This document shows positions 1 through 7,311 of a DNA stretch of 64,000 bases, piece by piece. The notes under the pieces were generated by a model, which worked only from the letters and a program-made list of their open reading frames with translations, was not told the DNA's origin and made no database searches. Position 1 is the first letter of the stretch; the number at the start of each line of letters is the position of its first letter. The position numbers were made by a program, and so were the translations under genes. This stretch comes from JAJCZZ01 sp964569085 (lineage in GTDB: Bacteria; Gemmatimonadota; Gemmatimonadetes; Longimicrobiales; Gaopeijiaceae), in NCBI GenBank assembly GCA_964569085.1, contig CAZMTA010000011.1, positions 57,905-121,904 on the forward strand. Reading direction: 5' to 3'.

Positions 1-10
1 AGGAGAGGTC

Positions 11-379
11 ATGCAGGAGCCCATCGCGAAGAAGGCGTACTACTCCATCGGCGAGGTCTGCGACCTCACCGGGCTCAAGCCCCACGTGCTCCGCTACTGG
101 GAGACCCAGTTCGACGTCCTCAGCCCCAACAAGAACCGCGCGGGCAACCGGGTCTTCCGCCCCAAGGAGATCGAGCTGATCCTCCTGGTGAAGCACCTCC
201 TCTACGAGAAGAAGTACACCATCGAGGGGGCCAACGAGCGCCTGGCGGAGATGCGGGCCGAGGGCCAGCTCGAGGAGGAGCGCCAGGAGGTCCTGGAGCC
301 CGAGTTCCTCGAGCGCATGAAGGAGGAGCTGCGCGAGCTGCGCGAGCTCCTGACCCCGCCCGGCTCCGCCGACGCCTGA
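11..379 (+). CDS. MerR-family transcriptional regulator, single-domain
   Basis: A 122-residue protein with a MerR-type winged helix-turn-helix at about residues 10-80 (YYSIGEV, then LRYWE, then the NRVFRPKEIELI wing and helix). A short acidic, Leu/Glu-rich tail from about residue 85 could form a dimerisation coiled coil. There is no effector-binding domain or cysteine cluster, so a metal or redox sensor is unlikely. The ATG follows AGGAG at positions 1-5 with five-base spacing, so the start is well supported. It is the first of a + strand run ending in surE-pcm; 88 nt separate it from surE. DNA binding is a family inference and the target genes are unknown. The promoter would lie left of the window. 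Confidence 0.85.
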   Translation: MQEPIAKKAYYSIGEVCDLTGLKPHVLRYWETQFDVLSPNKNRAGNRVFRPKEIELILLVKHLLYEKKYTIEGANERLAEMRAEGQLEEERQEVLEPEFLERMKEELRELRELLTPPGSADA

Positions 380-467
380 CCGCCCTCCCGGGCCGGACCG
401 CCCCACCCGGGGCGCGTGAGCCGACACCCGGACGATCCCACGACCCCCACCCGCACGCCGGGCCTCC

Positions 468-1217
468 ATGAACATCCTCTGCACCAACGACGACGGCTAC
501 CTGGCCACGGGCATCGGCGTCCTGGCCGAGGCCAGCGCCGAGCTGGGCTCCGTCACGGTGGTGGCGCCGGACCGCGAGCAGAGCGCCACCAGCCACTCGC
601 TGACCCTCCACCACCCCCTGCGGGCCCGCCGGAGCACCGACGGCGCCTGGATGGTGGACGGCACCCCCACGGACTGCGTCCTGCTCGCCGTCCATTCCCT
701 CCTGGAGGACCGCCCCGACGTGTGCGTCTCCGGGGTGAACCACGGACCGAACATGGGCGAGGACGTCCTCTACTCGGGCACCGTGGCCGCGGCGATGGAG
801 GCCACGGTCCTGGGAATCCCGGCGGTGGCGTTCTCCTACACCGGGGACAAGTACGAGGAGCTGGAGGGATGGCAGGCGGTCGTGGGGCGCATCCTGGCCG
901 ACATCCTGGAGCAGCCCTCGTTCCCGGAGCACACGCTCTTCAACGTGAACCTCCCGGGCTGCGCGCCCGACGAGGTCCGGGGCGTCCGGGTCACCTCCCT
1001 GGGGCGGCGCCGCTACTCCGAGTCCATCACGCGGGACCTGGACCCCTCGGGGCGGGAGTACTTCTGGATCGGGGGCGGCTCCGTGGAGTGGAAGGGCCCC
1101 GCCGACTCCGACTTCCAGGCCGTGCAGGACGGATACGTCTCGGTCACGCCGCTCCACCTCGACCTCACCAACTACGAGCTTCTAGAGGAGATCCGCGGGT
1201 GGAACCTGGCCCTCTGA
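468..1217 (+). CDS. surE: 5'/3'-nucleotidase SurE (survival protein)
   Basis: SurE is a metal-dependent phosphatase that removes phosphate from nucleoside monophosphates, and in some species from short polyphosphate. The 249-residue length is normal. The metal site is visible as the N-terminal NDDG motif (Asp8, Asp9), Ser39 in the QSATSHS segment and Asn91 in SGVNHGPN, the same spacing as characterised SurE. The ATG (MNILCTNDDG) is the only sensible start. Its 3' end overlaps pcm by 19 nt. The surE-pcm pair is a widespread stress/stationary-phase arrangement, suggesting a joint role in nucleotide and damaged-protein housekeeping. The assignment is secure; the substrate in this organism is not known. 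Confidence 0.95.
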   Translation: MNILCTNDDGYLATGIGVLAEASAELGSVTVVAPDREQSATSHSLTLHHPLRARRSTDGAWMVDGTPTDCVLLAVHSLLEDRPDVCVSGVNHGPNMGEDVLYSGTVAAAMEATVLGIPAVAFSYTGDKYEELEGWQAVVGRILADILEQPSFPEHTLFNVNLPGCAPDEVRGVRVTSLGRRRYSESITRDLDPSGREYFWIGGGSVEWKGPADSDFQAVQDGYVSVTPLHLDLTNYELLEEIRGWNLAL

Positions 1218-1879
1218 GCGACAGCCGTTTCGTCGGGTACCGCCGGAAGCTCATCGAGGACATCCGGGGTCACGGCATCGACGACCTCGAGCTCCTCCAA
1301 CACTTCGACCACGTGCCCCGACACCACTTCCTGCCCGAGGGGGTCTGGCCCCGGGCCTACGAGGATGCGCCCATTCCCATCGGATACCAGCAGACGGCCT
1401 CCCAGCCCTCGCTCCAGGCGTACTACCTCTCGATCCTCCAGCCGGGCCCGGACGACAAGGTCCTGGAGATCGGCACGGGGAGCGGATACCTGACCGCGCT
1501 CCTGGCGCGCATGGCGGACCGCGTCTACTCCGTGGAGCGCGTCCGGGAGCTCTCCCAGCGGGCCCGGAAGGCGCTGGACCAGCTCGAGATCCGGAACGTG
1601 GCCCTCATGGTGGGCGACGGCACCATCGGCTGGCGGAAGTACGCGCCCTTCGACGTCATCGTGGTGTCCGCGGCCGGCCCGTCGGTCCCGTCGGCCCTGG
1701 TGGACCAGCTGGCCGAGAAGGGCCGCATGCTGATCCCTGTGGGCTCCAGGGACTCCCAGGAGCTGCTCCTGCTCGAGCGGCTCAACGGAGAGATCACCCA
1801 GGAGGTCGTGAAGGGCGACTGCACCTTCGTACCCCTTCTCGGGCGCTTCGCCTGGGCGGACGAGGAGCGGGGAGCATGA
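1199..1879 (+). CDS. pcm: protein-L-isoaspartate O-methyltransferase
   Basis: A SAM-dependent methyltransferase that starts repair of isoaspartyl residues in aged proteins. The 226-residue protein shows the expected order: the ALPIG-like region as APIPIGYQQTASQP (about residues 57-70), then SAM motif I VLEIGTGSGY (88-97), and the later MVGDGTIGW segment. I chose GTG 1199 because AGGAG sits eight bases upstream, inside the end of surE. A CTG at 1214 overlapping the surE stop is the alternative. The stop overlaps the next gene as ATGA. Translation is probably coupled through surE-pcm-VTT. Confidence 0.93.
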   Translation: MEPGPLSDSRFVGYRRKLIEDIRGHGIDDLELLQHFDHVPRHHFLPEGVWPRAYEDAPIPIGYQQTASQPSLQAYYLSILQPGPDDKVLEIGTGSGYLTALLARMADRVYSVERVRELSQRARKALDQLEIRNVALMVGDGTIGWRKYAPFDVIVVSAAGPSVPSALVDQLAEKGRMLIPVGSRDSQELLLLERLNGEITQEVVKGDCTFVPLLGRFAWADEERGA

Positions 1880-2616
1880 GGCCGCCGCGCCGGCGGGACG
1901 AGGACGGCCTCCCGGGAAGCGAGGCCCTGGACGACGCCGAGGTGGCCGGACCCGCCGAGGACGGGTGGGATCCCGAGCTGCCTGCCGACCACGTGGGGTC
2001 GGCTGGCCACGGCCGTGGGCGCCCGGGCTGGCTCCGGAGGCTCTACGACTGGGTGCTCCACTGGGCCGAGACGAAGTACGGCGTCCCGGCGCTCTTCGTC
2101 CTCTCCTTCGCCGAGTCGTCGTTCTTCCCCATCCCCCCGGACCCCCTCCTGGTCGCGCTCTGCCTGGGCGTGCCCAAGAAGGCGCTCCGCTTCGCAATGG
2201 TGGCGACGCTGGGCTCGGTGGCGGGCGGGATCGTCGGGTACACCATCGGGTGGGGAGCCTGGAGCCTGGTCCAGGACTGGTTCTTCACCTACGTCCCGGG
2301 GGTGGGCCCCGACTCCTTCGCCCGGGTGCAGGGGCTCTACGAGCAGTACGACTTCTGGGCGGTGTTCCTGGCCGGCCTGACGCCGATCCCGTACAAGGTG
2401 TTCACCCTGTCGTCGGGGGTCTTCGCCATCAACTTCGGGGTGTTCGTGGTGGCGTCCTTCCTCTCCCGGGGCCTCCGCTTCTTCGTTGTGGCGGGGCTCA
2501 TCTACCGGTTCGGGCCGCCCATCGCCCGCTTCATCGACGAGTACTTCGACTACCTGGCGTGGCTCTTCGCCATCCTCCTGGTGGCCGGCTTCGTCCTGGT
2601 GGAGATGATCCTCTGA
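1876..2616 (+). CDS. YqaA/DedA-like VTT-domain inner-membrane protein
   Basis: A 246-residue membrane protein. An acidic cytoplasmic N-terminus (about 60 residues, rich in Asp/Glu/Pro/Gly) is followed by a VTT/SNARE-associated core. The core contains the re-entrant signature SFAESSFFPIPPDPLL and several hydrophobic spans. Family members such as YqaA and DedA act in membrane lipid handling or proton-dependent homeostasis; some are lipid scramblases. The ATG overlaps the pcm stop (ATGA), so it belongs to the surE-pcm transcription unit. The long charged N-terminus is unusual for the YqaA branch. A later start is possible but has no better ribosome-binding site. Confidence 0.85.
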   Translation: MRPPRRRDEDGLPGSEALDDAEVAGPAEDGWDPELPADHVGSAGHGRGRPGWLRRLYDWVLHWAETKYGVPALFVLSFAESSFFPIPPDPLLVALCLGVPKKALRFAMVATLGSVAGGIVGYTIGWGAWSLVQDWFFTYVPGVGPDSFARVQGLYEQYDFWAVFLAGLTPIPYKVFTLSSGVFAINFGVFVVASFLSRGLRFFVVAGLIYRFGPPIARFIDEYFDYLAWLFAILLVAGFVLVEMIL

Positions 2617-2642
2617 GTCCCGGGCGCCCGGCGCCACGACGT

Positions 2643-2672
2643 TTGTTCCCGCCGCCGCGAGCGCCGTATATT
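2643..2672 (+). promoter_or_regulatory. sigma70-like promoter for the 2708 gene
   Basis: TTGTTC (2643-2648), an 18-nt spacer and TATATT (2667-2672) precede the start at 2708, in an AT-rich dip of an otherwise GC-rich gap. The predicted transcript start is near 2679. This is pattern-based and not tested. Confidence 0.5.
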
Positions 2673-2707
2673 CGCCTTGACCGACCGTCCACGTCCGGAG
2701 GCCATAG

Positions 2708-3238
2708 ATGAGCGACGTCGAAGAGGGCACCGACGGCAACGGGCCGGATCCGTCCGGGCCGAGCCTTCCACCCCCGGCCTTCCCGCCGGGCTCGCGACGT
2801 CGCCAGATGCGCCGCCGCCGGGACCGGGAGCAGACCGAGGACGGGCTGGAGGGGGCGTTCATCTCCCCCGACGAGCCCCTTCCGGAGCGCGGGGAGTCGG
2901 ACGACATGGCCGACGCCTTCATCTCCCCCGACGAGCCGATGCCGGACCGGGCCGCCGCCACCACCACCGACGCCGCCGTGGGCACCGCGGGGGCCGACGA
3001 GGACGTGATGGTGACGGGAATCGGGAACGACCCGCACCTGGATCCCATGGAGCTCCAGGCCGCCGGCGACCCCCACGTCATGGAGCTGGTGGAGAAGGTC
3101 GGCAAGCTCGCCCAGGCGCTGAAGCAGCGCGGCGAGGCGGGCCTCCGCGCCGACGGGGACATGGACCGGTTCGAGGCCACCCTGCGCGCCTACTGCGTAG
3201 GCTACCTGGCGGGCCGCCGGGCCGACGACGAGGGCTGA
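2708..3238 (+). CDS. hypothetical acidic protein with duplicated AFISPDEP motif
   Basis: I do not recognise this 176-residue protein. It begins with a disordered-looking Asp/Glu/Pro/Gly region with a short basic stretch (SRRRQMRRRRDRE, about residues 30-42). The motif AFISPDEP then occurs twice within about 25 residues, each followed by a Met or Leu, Pro and Arg/Glu. The C-terminal third looks like a folded helical domain (HVMELVEKVGKLAQALKQ to the C-terminus). There is no signal peptide or membrane span. The ATG follows a weak purine-rich stretch. It has its own candidate promoter and sits between the surE operon and a tRNA. It is probably a cytoplasmic, lineage-specific protein. Confidence 0.75.
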   Translation: MSDVEEGTDGNGPDPSGPSLPPPAFPPGSRRRQMRRRRDREQTEDGLEGAFISPDEPLPERGESDDMADAFISPDEPMPDRAAATTTDAAVGTAGADEDVMVTGIGNDPHLDPMELQAAGDPHVMELVEKVGKLAQALKQRGEAGLRADGDMDRFEATLRAYCVGYLAGRRADDEG

Positions 3239-3294
3239 CCCGCGCCCCGCGTCCGCCCCCGCACCCGGAGGGCGGCCCGGAGCGCCCCACCCGA

Positions 3295-3323
3295 TTCCAC
3301 CAGCCCGCCGCTCGTGCTACCTT
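3295..3323 (+). promoter_or_regulatory. candidate promoter for tRNA-Arg
   Basis: TTCCAC (3295-3300), a 17-nt spacer and TACCTT (3318-3323) lie just upstream of the tRNA at 3336. The -35 box is poor, but the -10 matches the TA(C/G)CTT form seen at other promoters in this window and the spacing to the RNA 5' end is right. Confidence 0.5.
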
Positions 3324-3335
3324 GGCCGGGCATGC

Positions 3336-3409
<74 letters not shown>

Positions 3410-3565
3410 CTCGAGGTCGAAGGGCCCATCTCTCTGCAGGACAGGGACTTGACGCACCTCACCCCGGGCCCGGGTGGGCGGCGGAGCGGGGGAGGAGCCG
3501 TGCAGCCGAGCGCCGATCCGGTCCGTCCCTCCCGCGATCCCGACCTCCCCCCGACCCCGTCCGCC

Positions 3566-5143
3566 ATGGACCCCGTCCCCGACCCGCCCCGACGACCCCA
3601 GAGCCCCGCCAGCCGCGGGCTCCGCGCCGGCCTCCTCCTGGCGCTGGTCGCCACCTTCGTGGCGCTGACCGCCAACGATTCGTGGCTCCTCCCGGCGCTG
3701 GACGGGACGGGTGTGGAGGTCCTCCTCTCCGCCACGTCCGTGGCCGAGGGCGGCGAGGCGGTGGTGGCCGTGGCCCCGTGGGACGCGCCGGAGGCGACCC
3801 GCCCGCCCGGTCCCAGGGCCGCCGCGCTGGCCGGCGGGGTGGCGACGCTCGTCCGGCGGGGCGTCCGACCCCACGTGGCGGGGCTCTGGGTGCTGGCCGG
3901 CGCCCTGGTCCTCCTGGTGGTGGCGCTGGGCTGGGCGGTGGGAGGAGGCGCCGGCTTCGAGGCGGGCCTCCTGGGAGGGGCGCTCCTCCTGGCCTCCCCC
4001 CTGGGCGTCCACGCCGTGACGACGCTCCGTCCCGAGCTCCCGGCGGCGGCCCTGGTGGCCCTCGTGGTGGGGAGCCAGGCCTATCGTCCGCGCTGGTACC
4101 TCCTCCACGGGACCGTGGCGGCCGCCGCGTGGGCGCTGCACCCCGCCGGCGCAGGGGCCGTGGCGGCGGCGGCGCTCTGGCCCTGGGCCCTCCGGCGCGG
4201 CATCCCCGGCGTGCGGCGGGCCGGCGGCGGGGACGGACGGGGACGGACGGCTCTGGGCTCGGCGGGCGCGCTCCTCCCGGCGGCCGTCCTCCTCGTCCTG
4301 GGTCCGACGGTGGACGGGCTCCCGTCCCTCCCGGCGGTCGTGGGCGCCGAGCCCTCCCTCGACCCGCTCCTCGGGACGCTCCGGTGGGCCGGGGCCGGCC
4401 TGGGGGGCGCCGTGGGCGCCCTTCTGGGCGCGGCCGTCCTGGCCACGGGCGCGGCGCTCGCGGTGGGAATCGGGGCGGGGGCGGAGCCCGTGGACGCCGA
4501 GGTGGCGTGGGACCACCCCAGGGCGCCGGAGCTGGTGGCCGCCCGCGCCCGGATCGCCGCGGGGCTCGCGGTCCTGGGCACCGCCGTGGCCGGAGCGGCG
4601 GCCGGGGCCACGGAGGCTCTCGAAGCGCCCGCCGTCCTGGTCGCGGCGCCCGCGGCGGTCCTCCTGGCCCTCGTCGCGGCCCGGGCGATCGCCGGGGCGC
4701 GCCCCCCGGCCCGCTGGGTGGCGGTGGGCGTGGTGGCCGTCTGGCTGCTCGTCTCCGGGGGACGGGCCGTGGCCACGGCCGGGGCGCTCCGTGCCGATGG
4801 GCGGGGCTTCACCTCCGGGGCCTGGGTGCAGTCGGAGACGGTGCGGTGGCTCGACAACCGTCTGCCCCGGGGGCTGGCGCTCTACGCCTCCGAGCCCCGC
4901 CTCGTCCTGATCCAGACCGCGCTCCCCGCCCGCGGTCTCCCCGCCTCCGGGAGCTCCCTCGAGGCGTTCGGCGCGCACCTCCGCCGCGTCCCGGGCGCCC
5001 TGGTGCTCACGGGCCCGGACACCGCCCGCGCCGACGAGCTCGAGCGGGCGCTGGGCCTGGCCACCGCCCACCGGGGCGAGCGGGGCCGGATCCTCCTCCC
5101 CGCCGCGCTTCCCGCTTCTCCGCCGGGCCCCGCGGCGCCCTGA
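3566..5143 (+). CDS. polytopic membrane protein, possibly GT-C-like
   Basis: A 525-residue, very Ala/Leu/Val-rich protein with roughly ten hydrophobic spans, starting with a span at about residues 20-40. The layout resembles GT-C (PMT/ArnT-like) membrane glycosyltransferases. An extracytoplasmic loop follows the first span and a small soluble C-terminal domain (from about residue 415) follows the last. I see no diagnostic catalytic motif, so the function is left open. I chose ATG 3566 because it starts just before the first membrane span; an in-frame TTG at 3449 would add a low-complexity leader. No close neighbour suggests a pathway. Composition matches the neighbouring genes. Confidence 0.6.
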   Translation: MDPVPDPPRRPQSPASRGLRAGLLLALVATFVALTANDSWLLPALDGTGVEVLLSATSVAEGGEAVVAVAPWDAPEATRPPGPRAAALAGGVATLVRRGVRPHVAGLWVLAGALVLLVVALGWAVGGGAGFEAGLLGGALLLASPLGVHAVTTLRPELPAAALVALVVGSQAYRPRWYLLHGTVAAAAWALHPAGAGAVAAAALWPWALRRGIPGVRRAGGGDGRGRTALGSAGALLPAAVLLVLGPTVDGLPSLPAVVGAEPSLDPLLGTLRWAGAGLGGAVGALLGAAVLATGAALAVGIGAGAEPVDAEVAWDHPRAPELVAARARIAAGLAVLGTAVAGAAAGATEALEAPAVLVAAPAAVLLALVAARAIAGARPPARWVAVGVVAVWLLVSGGRAVATAGALRADGRGFTSGAWVQSETVRWLDNRLPRGLALYASEPRLVLIQTALPARGLPASGSSLEAFGAHLRRVPGALVLTGPDTARADELERALGLATAHRGERGRILLPAALPASPPGPAAP

Positions 5144-5154
5144 CCCACCCGCGG

Positions 5155-5185
5155 GGGCGGGCCCCGGTCCCTGGGGGGGCCGCCC
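5155..5185 (+). terminator. GC-rich hairpin after the 3566 gene
   Basis: GGGCGG then CCCC (with one bulged G) can pair with GGGG then CCGCCC across a short loop. No T-run follows, so it is at best a weak or Rho-assisted terminator. Confidence 0.3.
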
Positions 5186-5254
5186 GGTTGCGCAGGCGAT
5201 GCGGGGCAGGGATCTTCGGCCCTTCCGTCCGTCCCCATCAACCCGGAACCGCCC

Positions 5255-6259
5255 ATGGCCCCGCGCCTCCTCGCGCTCCTCCTCCTCCCCGCCACCTTGG
5301 CCCTCGCCGCCTGCGGCCCGTCGGACGACGCGCCCCCGAGTGCGGAGACGGAGGCCTCGCCGGCCGCCGCCGGTCCCTCGGTCGAGCTTCCCGAGGGCGC
5401 CCAGGCCATCGGCTTCCTGGGCGACACCCTCTACCCGCCGGCGCTCTCCGACGAGGCCCGCCAGGTCTACGAGGCGCGCTACGACGAGGCGGAGGCCGCC
5501 CTGGAGGCGGCGCCGGAGGACGTGGACTCCCTCATCTGGATGGGACGGCGCACGGCCTACCTGGGCCGCTTCCGGGACGCCATCGACATCTACACCCACG
5601 CCCTGGACCTCCACCCCGAGGACGCGCGCCTGTACCGCCATCGCGGGCACCGGTACGTGACGGTCCGGGAGCTGGACCGGGCCGTGGCCGACTTCCGCCG
5701 GGGCGTCGAGCTCATCCGGGGCACCGAGGACGAGGTGGAGCCCGATGGGCTGCCCAACGCCCGGGGCATCCCCACCAGCACGCTCCACTTCAACATCTGG
5801 TACCACCTGGGGCTCGCCCACTACCTGGCCGGGGACTTCGAGGCCGCCGCCGAGGCCTACGCGTCGTGCGCCGAGGTCTCGGAGCATCCCGACTCCAAGG
5901 TGGCCACGGCGTACTGGCGCTGGCTCACCCTGACCCGCATGGGCCGGGAGGACGAGGCCGCCCGGGTCCTCCAGGGGATCCGTCCGGACATGGACATCAT
6001 CGAGAGCACGGCCTACCTGGACCTCCTGATGCTCTTCAAGGGCGAGGGCGACGCCGAGGAGCTCCTGGGCCCCTCCGGGGACGACGCCACCCTCCAGAGC
6101 ACGACCACGGCGTACGGCGTGGGCATGTGGCACCTCCTGGAGGGGCGGCCCGACGAGGCCGAGCGGATCTTCCGCCTCATCCACGACGGGGACGACCAGT
6201 GGCCCGCCTTCGGCTACATCGCCGCCGAGGCGGAGCTGGCCGGCCTGGGGGACCGCTGA
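5255..6259 (+). CDS. tetratricopeptide-repeat lipoprotein
   Basis: A 334-residue exported lipoprotein. The signal peptide ends in lipobox LALAAC (Cys20), followed by a Pro/Ala/Ser/Glu linker. Several TPR-like helical pairs cover about residues 65-330 (for example DSLIWMGRRTAYLGRFRDAI and AVADFRRGVELI). TPR lipoproteins usually scaffold protein complexes in the cell envelope; no partner can be named here. The ATG is the obvious start because it opens the signal peptide. Its stop overlaps the next gene (CTGA), so the two are probably co-translated. Confidence 0.8.
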   Translation: MAPRLLALLLLPATLALAACGPSDDAPPSAETEASPAAAGPSVELPEGAQAIGFLGDTLYPPALSDEARQVYEARYDEAEAALEAAPEDVDSLIWMGRRTAYLGRFRDAIDIYTHALDLHPEDARLYRHRGHRYVTVRELDRAVADFRRGVELIRGTEDEVEPDGLPNARGIPTSTLHFNIWYHLGLAHYLAGDFEAAAEAYASCAEVSEHPDSKVATAYWRWLTLTRMGREDEAARVLQGIRPDMDIIESTAYLDLLMLFKGEGDAEELLGPSGDDATLQSTTTAYGVGMWHLLEGRPDEAERIFRLIHDGDDQWPAFGYIAAEAELAGLGDR

Positions 6260-7293
6260 CGGAAGGGCCTCCCGCCGCCGGCGCCGAGGTCCGGGCCCTC
6301 CTCGACTTCGAGGCCGCCCGGCGGCGCGTGGCGGGCCTTGCGGCGCGGACGCCCCTGCTCCCGGCCCCCACGCTGGAGGCGCGGGTGGGGCGGCGCGTCC
6401 TCCTGAAGCTCGAGAACCTCCAGCCCACGGGCTCCTTCAAGGTCCGGGGAGCCGCGGCGCGACTCGGGGCCCTGGACGACGAGGAGCGGGCCCGGGGGGT
6501 GGTGGCGTGCTCCAGCGGGAACCACGGGCGGGCCGTGGCCTGGGTGGCCCGCCGGCTGGGGATCCCGGCCACGGTGTTCGTGCCCTCCTGGGTGGACCCC
6601 GTGAAGCTCGAGGGCATCCGGGCCCAGGGAGCCGAGGCCGTCCTCGCCGGCGACACCTACGACGCGGCCGAGGAGGAGGCGGTGGCCCGGGCCAGGACCG
6701 AGGGACGCCCCTTCGTCTCGGCCTACGACGACCTCGACGTCATCGCCGGGCAGGGCACCCTCGCCGCCGAGATCCTGGAGGCGGTGGCCGCCGGGATCCC
6801 GGGCTGGGTCGAGGAGGGGGCGGTCCCGGGGGCCGTCCTGGCGCCTCTCTCCGGCGGCGGGCTGGCCGGGGGGGTCGCCGCGGGGCTGGCCGACGCCCCC
6901 GGCCCCACGCCGCCCCTGGTGGCGGTGAGCGCGGCGCGCGCCCGGGTGATGCTCGAGAGCGTGCGCGCCGGCCGCCCGGTCACGCTGGAGGAGGAGGAGA
7001 CGCTGGCCAGCGCCCTGGCCGGCGGGATCGGCGCCGACAACCGCTTCTCCTTCCCGCTGATCCGGGATCTCGTGGCCGCCCACACCACCGTGACGGAGGA
7101 CGAGATCAGGAACGCCATCGCGTTGTGCTACAACGAGTTGGGACTCGTCGTCGAGGGCGGAGGAGCCGTGGGCGTCGCGGCGCTCGTGGCCGGGCGCTGG
7201 ACCCCGCCGGCGCCCGGCCCGGGCCCCCTGGTGGTCATCGTCTCCGGAGGCAACCTGGCCACCGCCACCCTCCGCGACGCCCTCCGCGCCTGA
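6256..7293 (+). CDS. PLP-dependent threonine/serine dehydratase family protein
   Basis: A 345-residue fold-type II PLP enzyme. The Schiff-base lysine is Lys62 in GSFKVRG, a CSSGNHGRA phosphate/substrate loop follows, and the glycine-rich PLP-phosphate loop is LSGGGLAGG. There is no C-terminal ACT regulatory domain, so it resembles the catabolic threonine ammonia-lyase, serine racemase and EutB group rather than feedback-controlled biosynthetic IlvA. The start is uncertain. A CTG overlaps the TPR-lipoprotein stop (6256-6258). A GTG at 6199 would add 19 Arg/Gly-rich residues that look non-native. The substrate (Thr, Ser or a hydroxylated amino acid) cannot be settled from sequence. Confidence 0.85.
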   Translation: MTEGPPAAGAEVRALLDFEAARRRVAGLAARTPLLPAPTLEARVGRRVLLKLENLQPTGSFKVRGAAARLGALDDEERARGVVACSSGNHGRAVAWVARRLGIPATVFVPSWVDPVKLEGIRAQGAEAVLAGDTYDAAEEEAVARARTEGRPFVSAYDDLDVIAGQGTLAAEILEAVAAGIPGWVEEGAVPGAVLAPLSGGGLAGGVAAGLADAPGPTPPLVAVSAARARVMLESVRAGRPVTLEEEETLASALAGGIGADNRFSFPLIRDLVAAHTTVTEDEIRNAIALCYNELGLVVEGGGAVGVAALVAGRWTPPAPGPGPLVVIVSGGNLATATLRDALRA

Positions 7294-7311
7294 CGCGGGG
7301 CTGGGCCCGCC

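Noticed and set aside
120..1157. 345-codon - strand frame opposite the MerR and surE genes
   Set aside because: Arg/Gly/Pro-rich translation without domains, fully antisense to two confident genes.
1214..1216. CTG start for pcm
   Set aside because: The GTG at 1199 has AGGAG at the right distance, so pcm was not counted among the CTGA cases.
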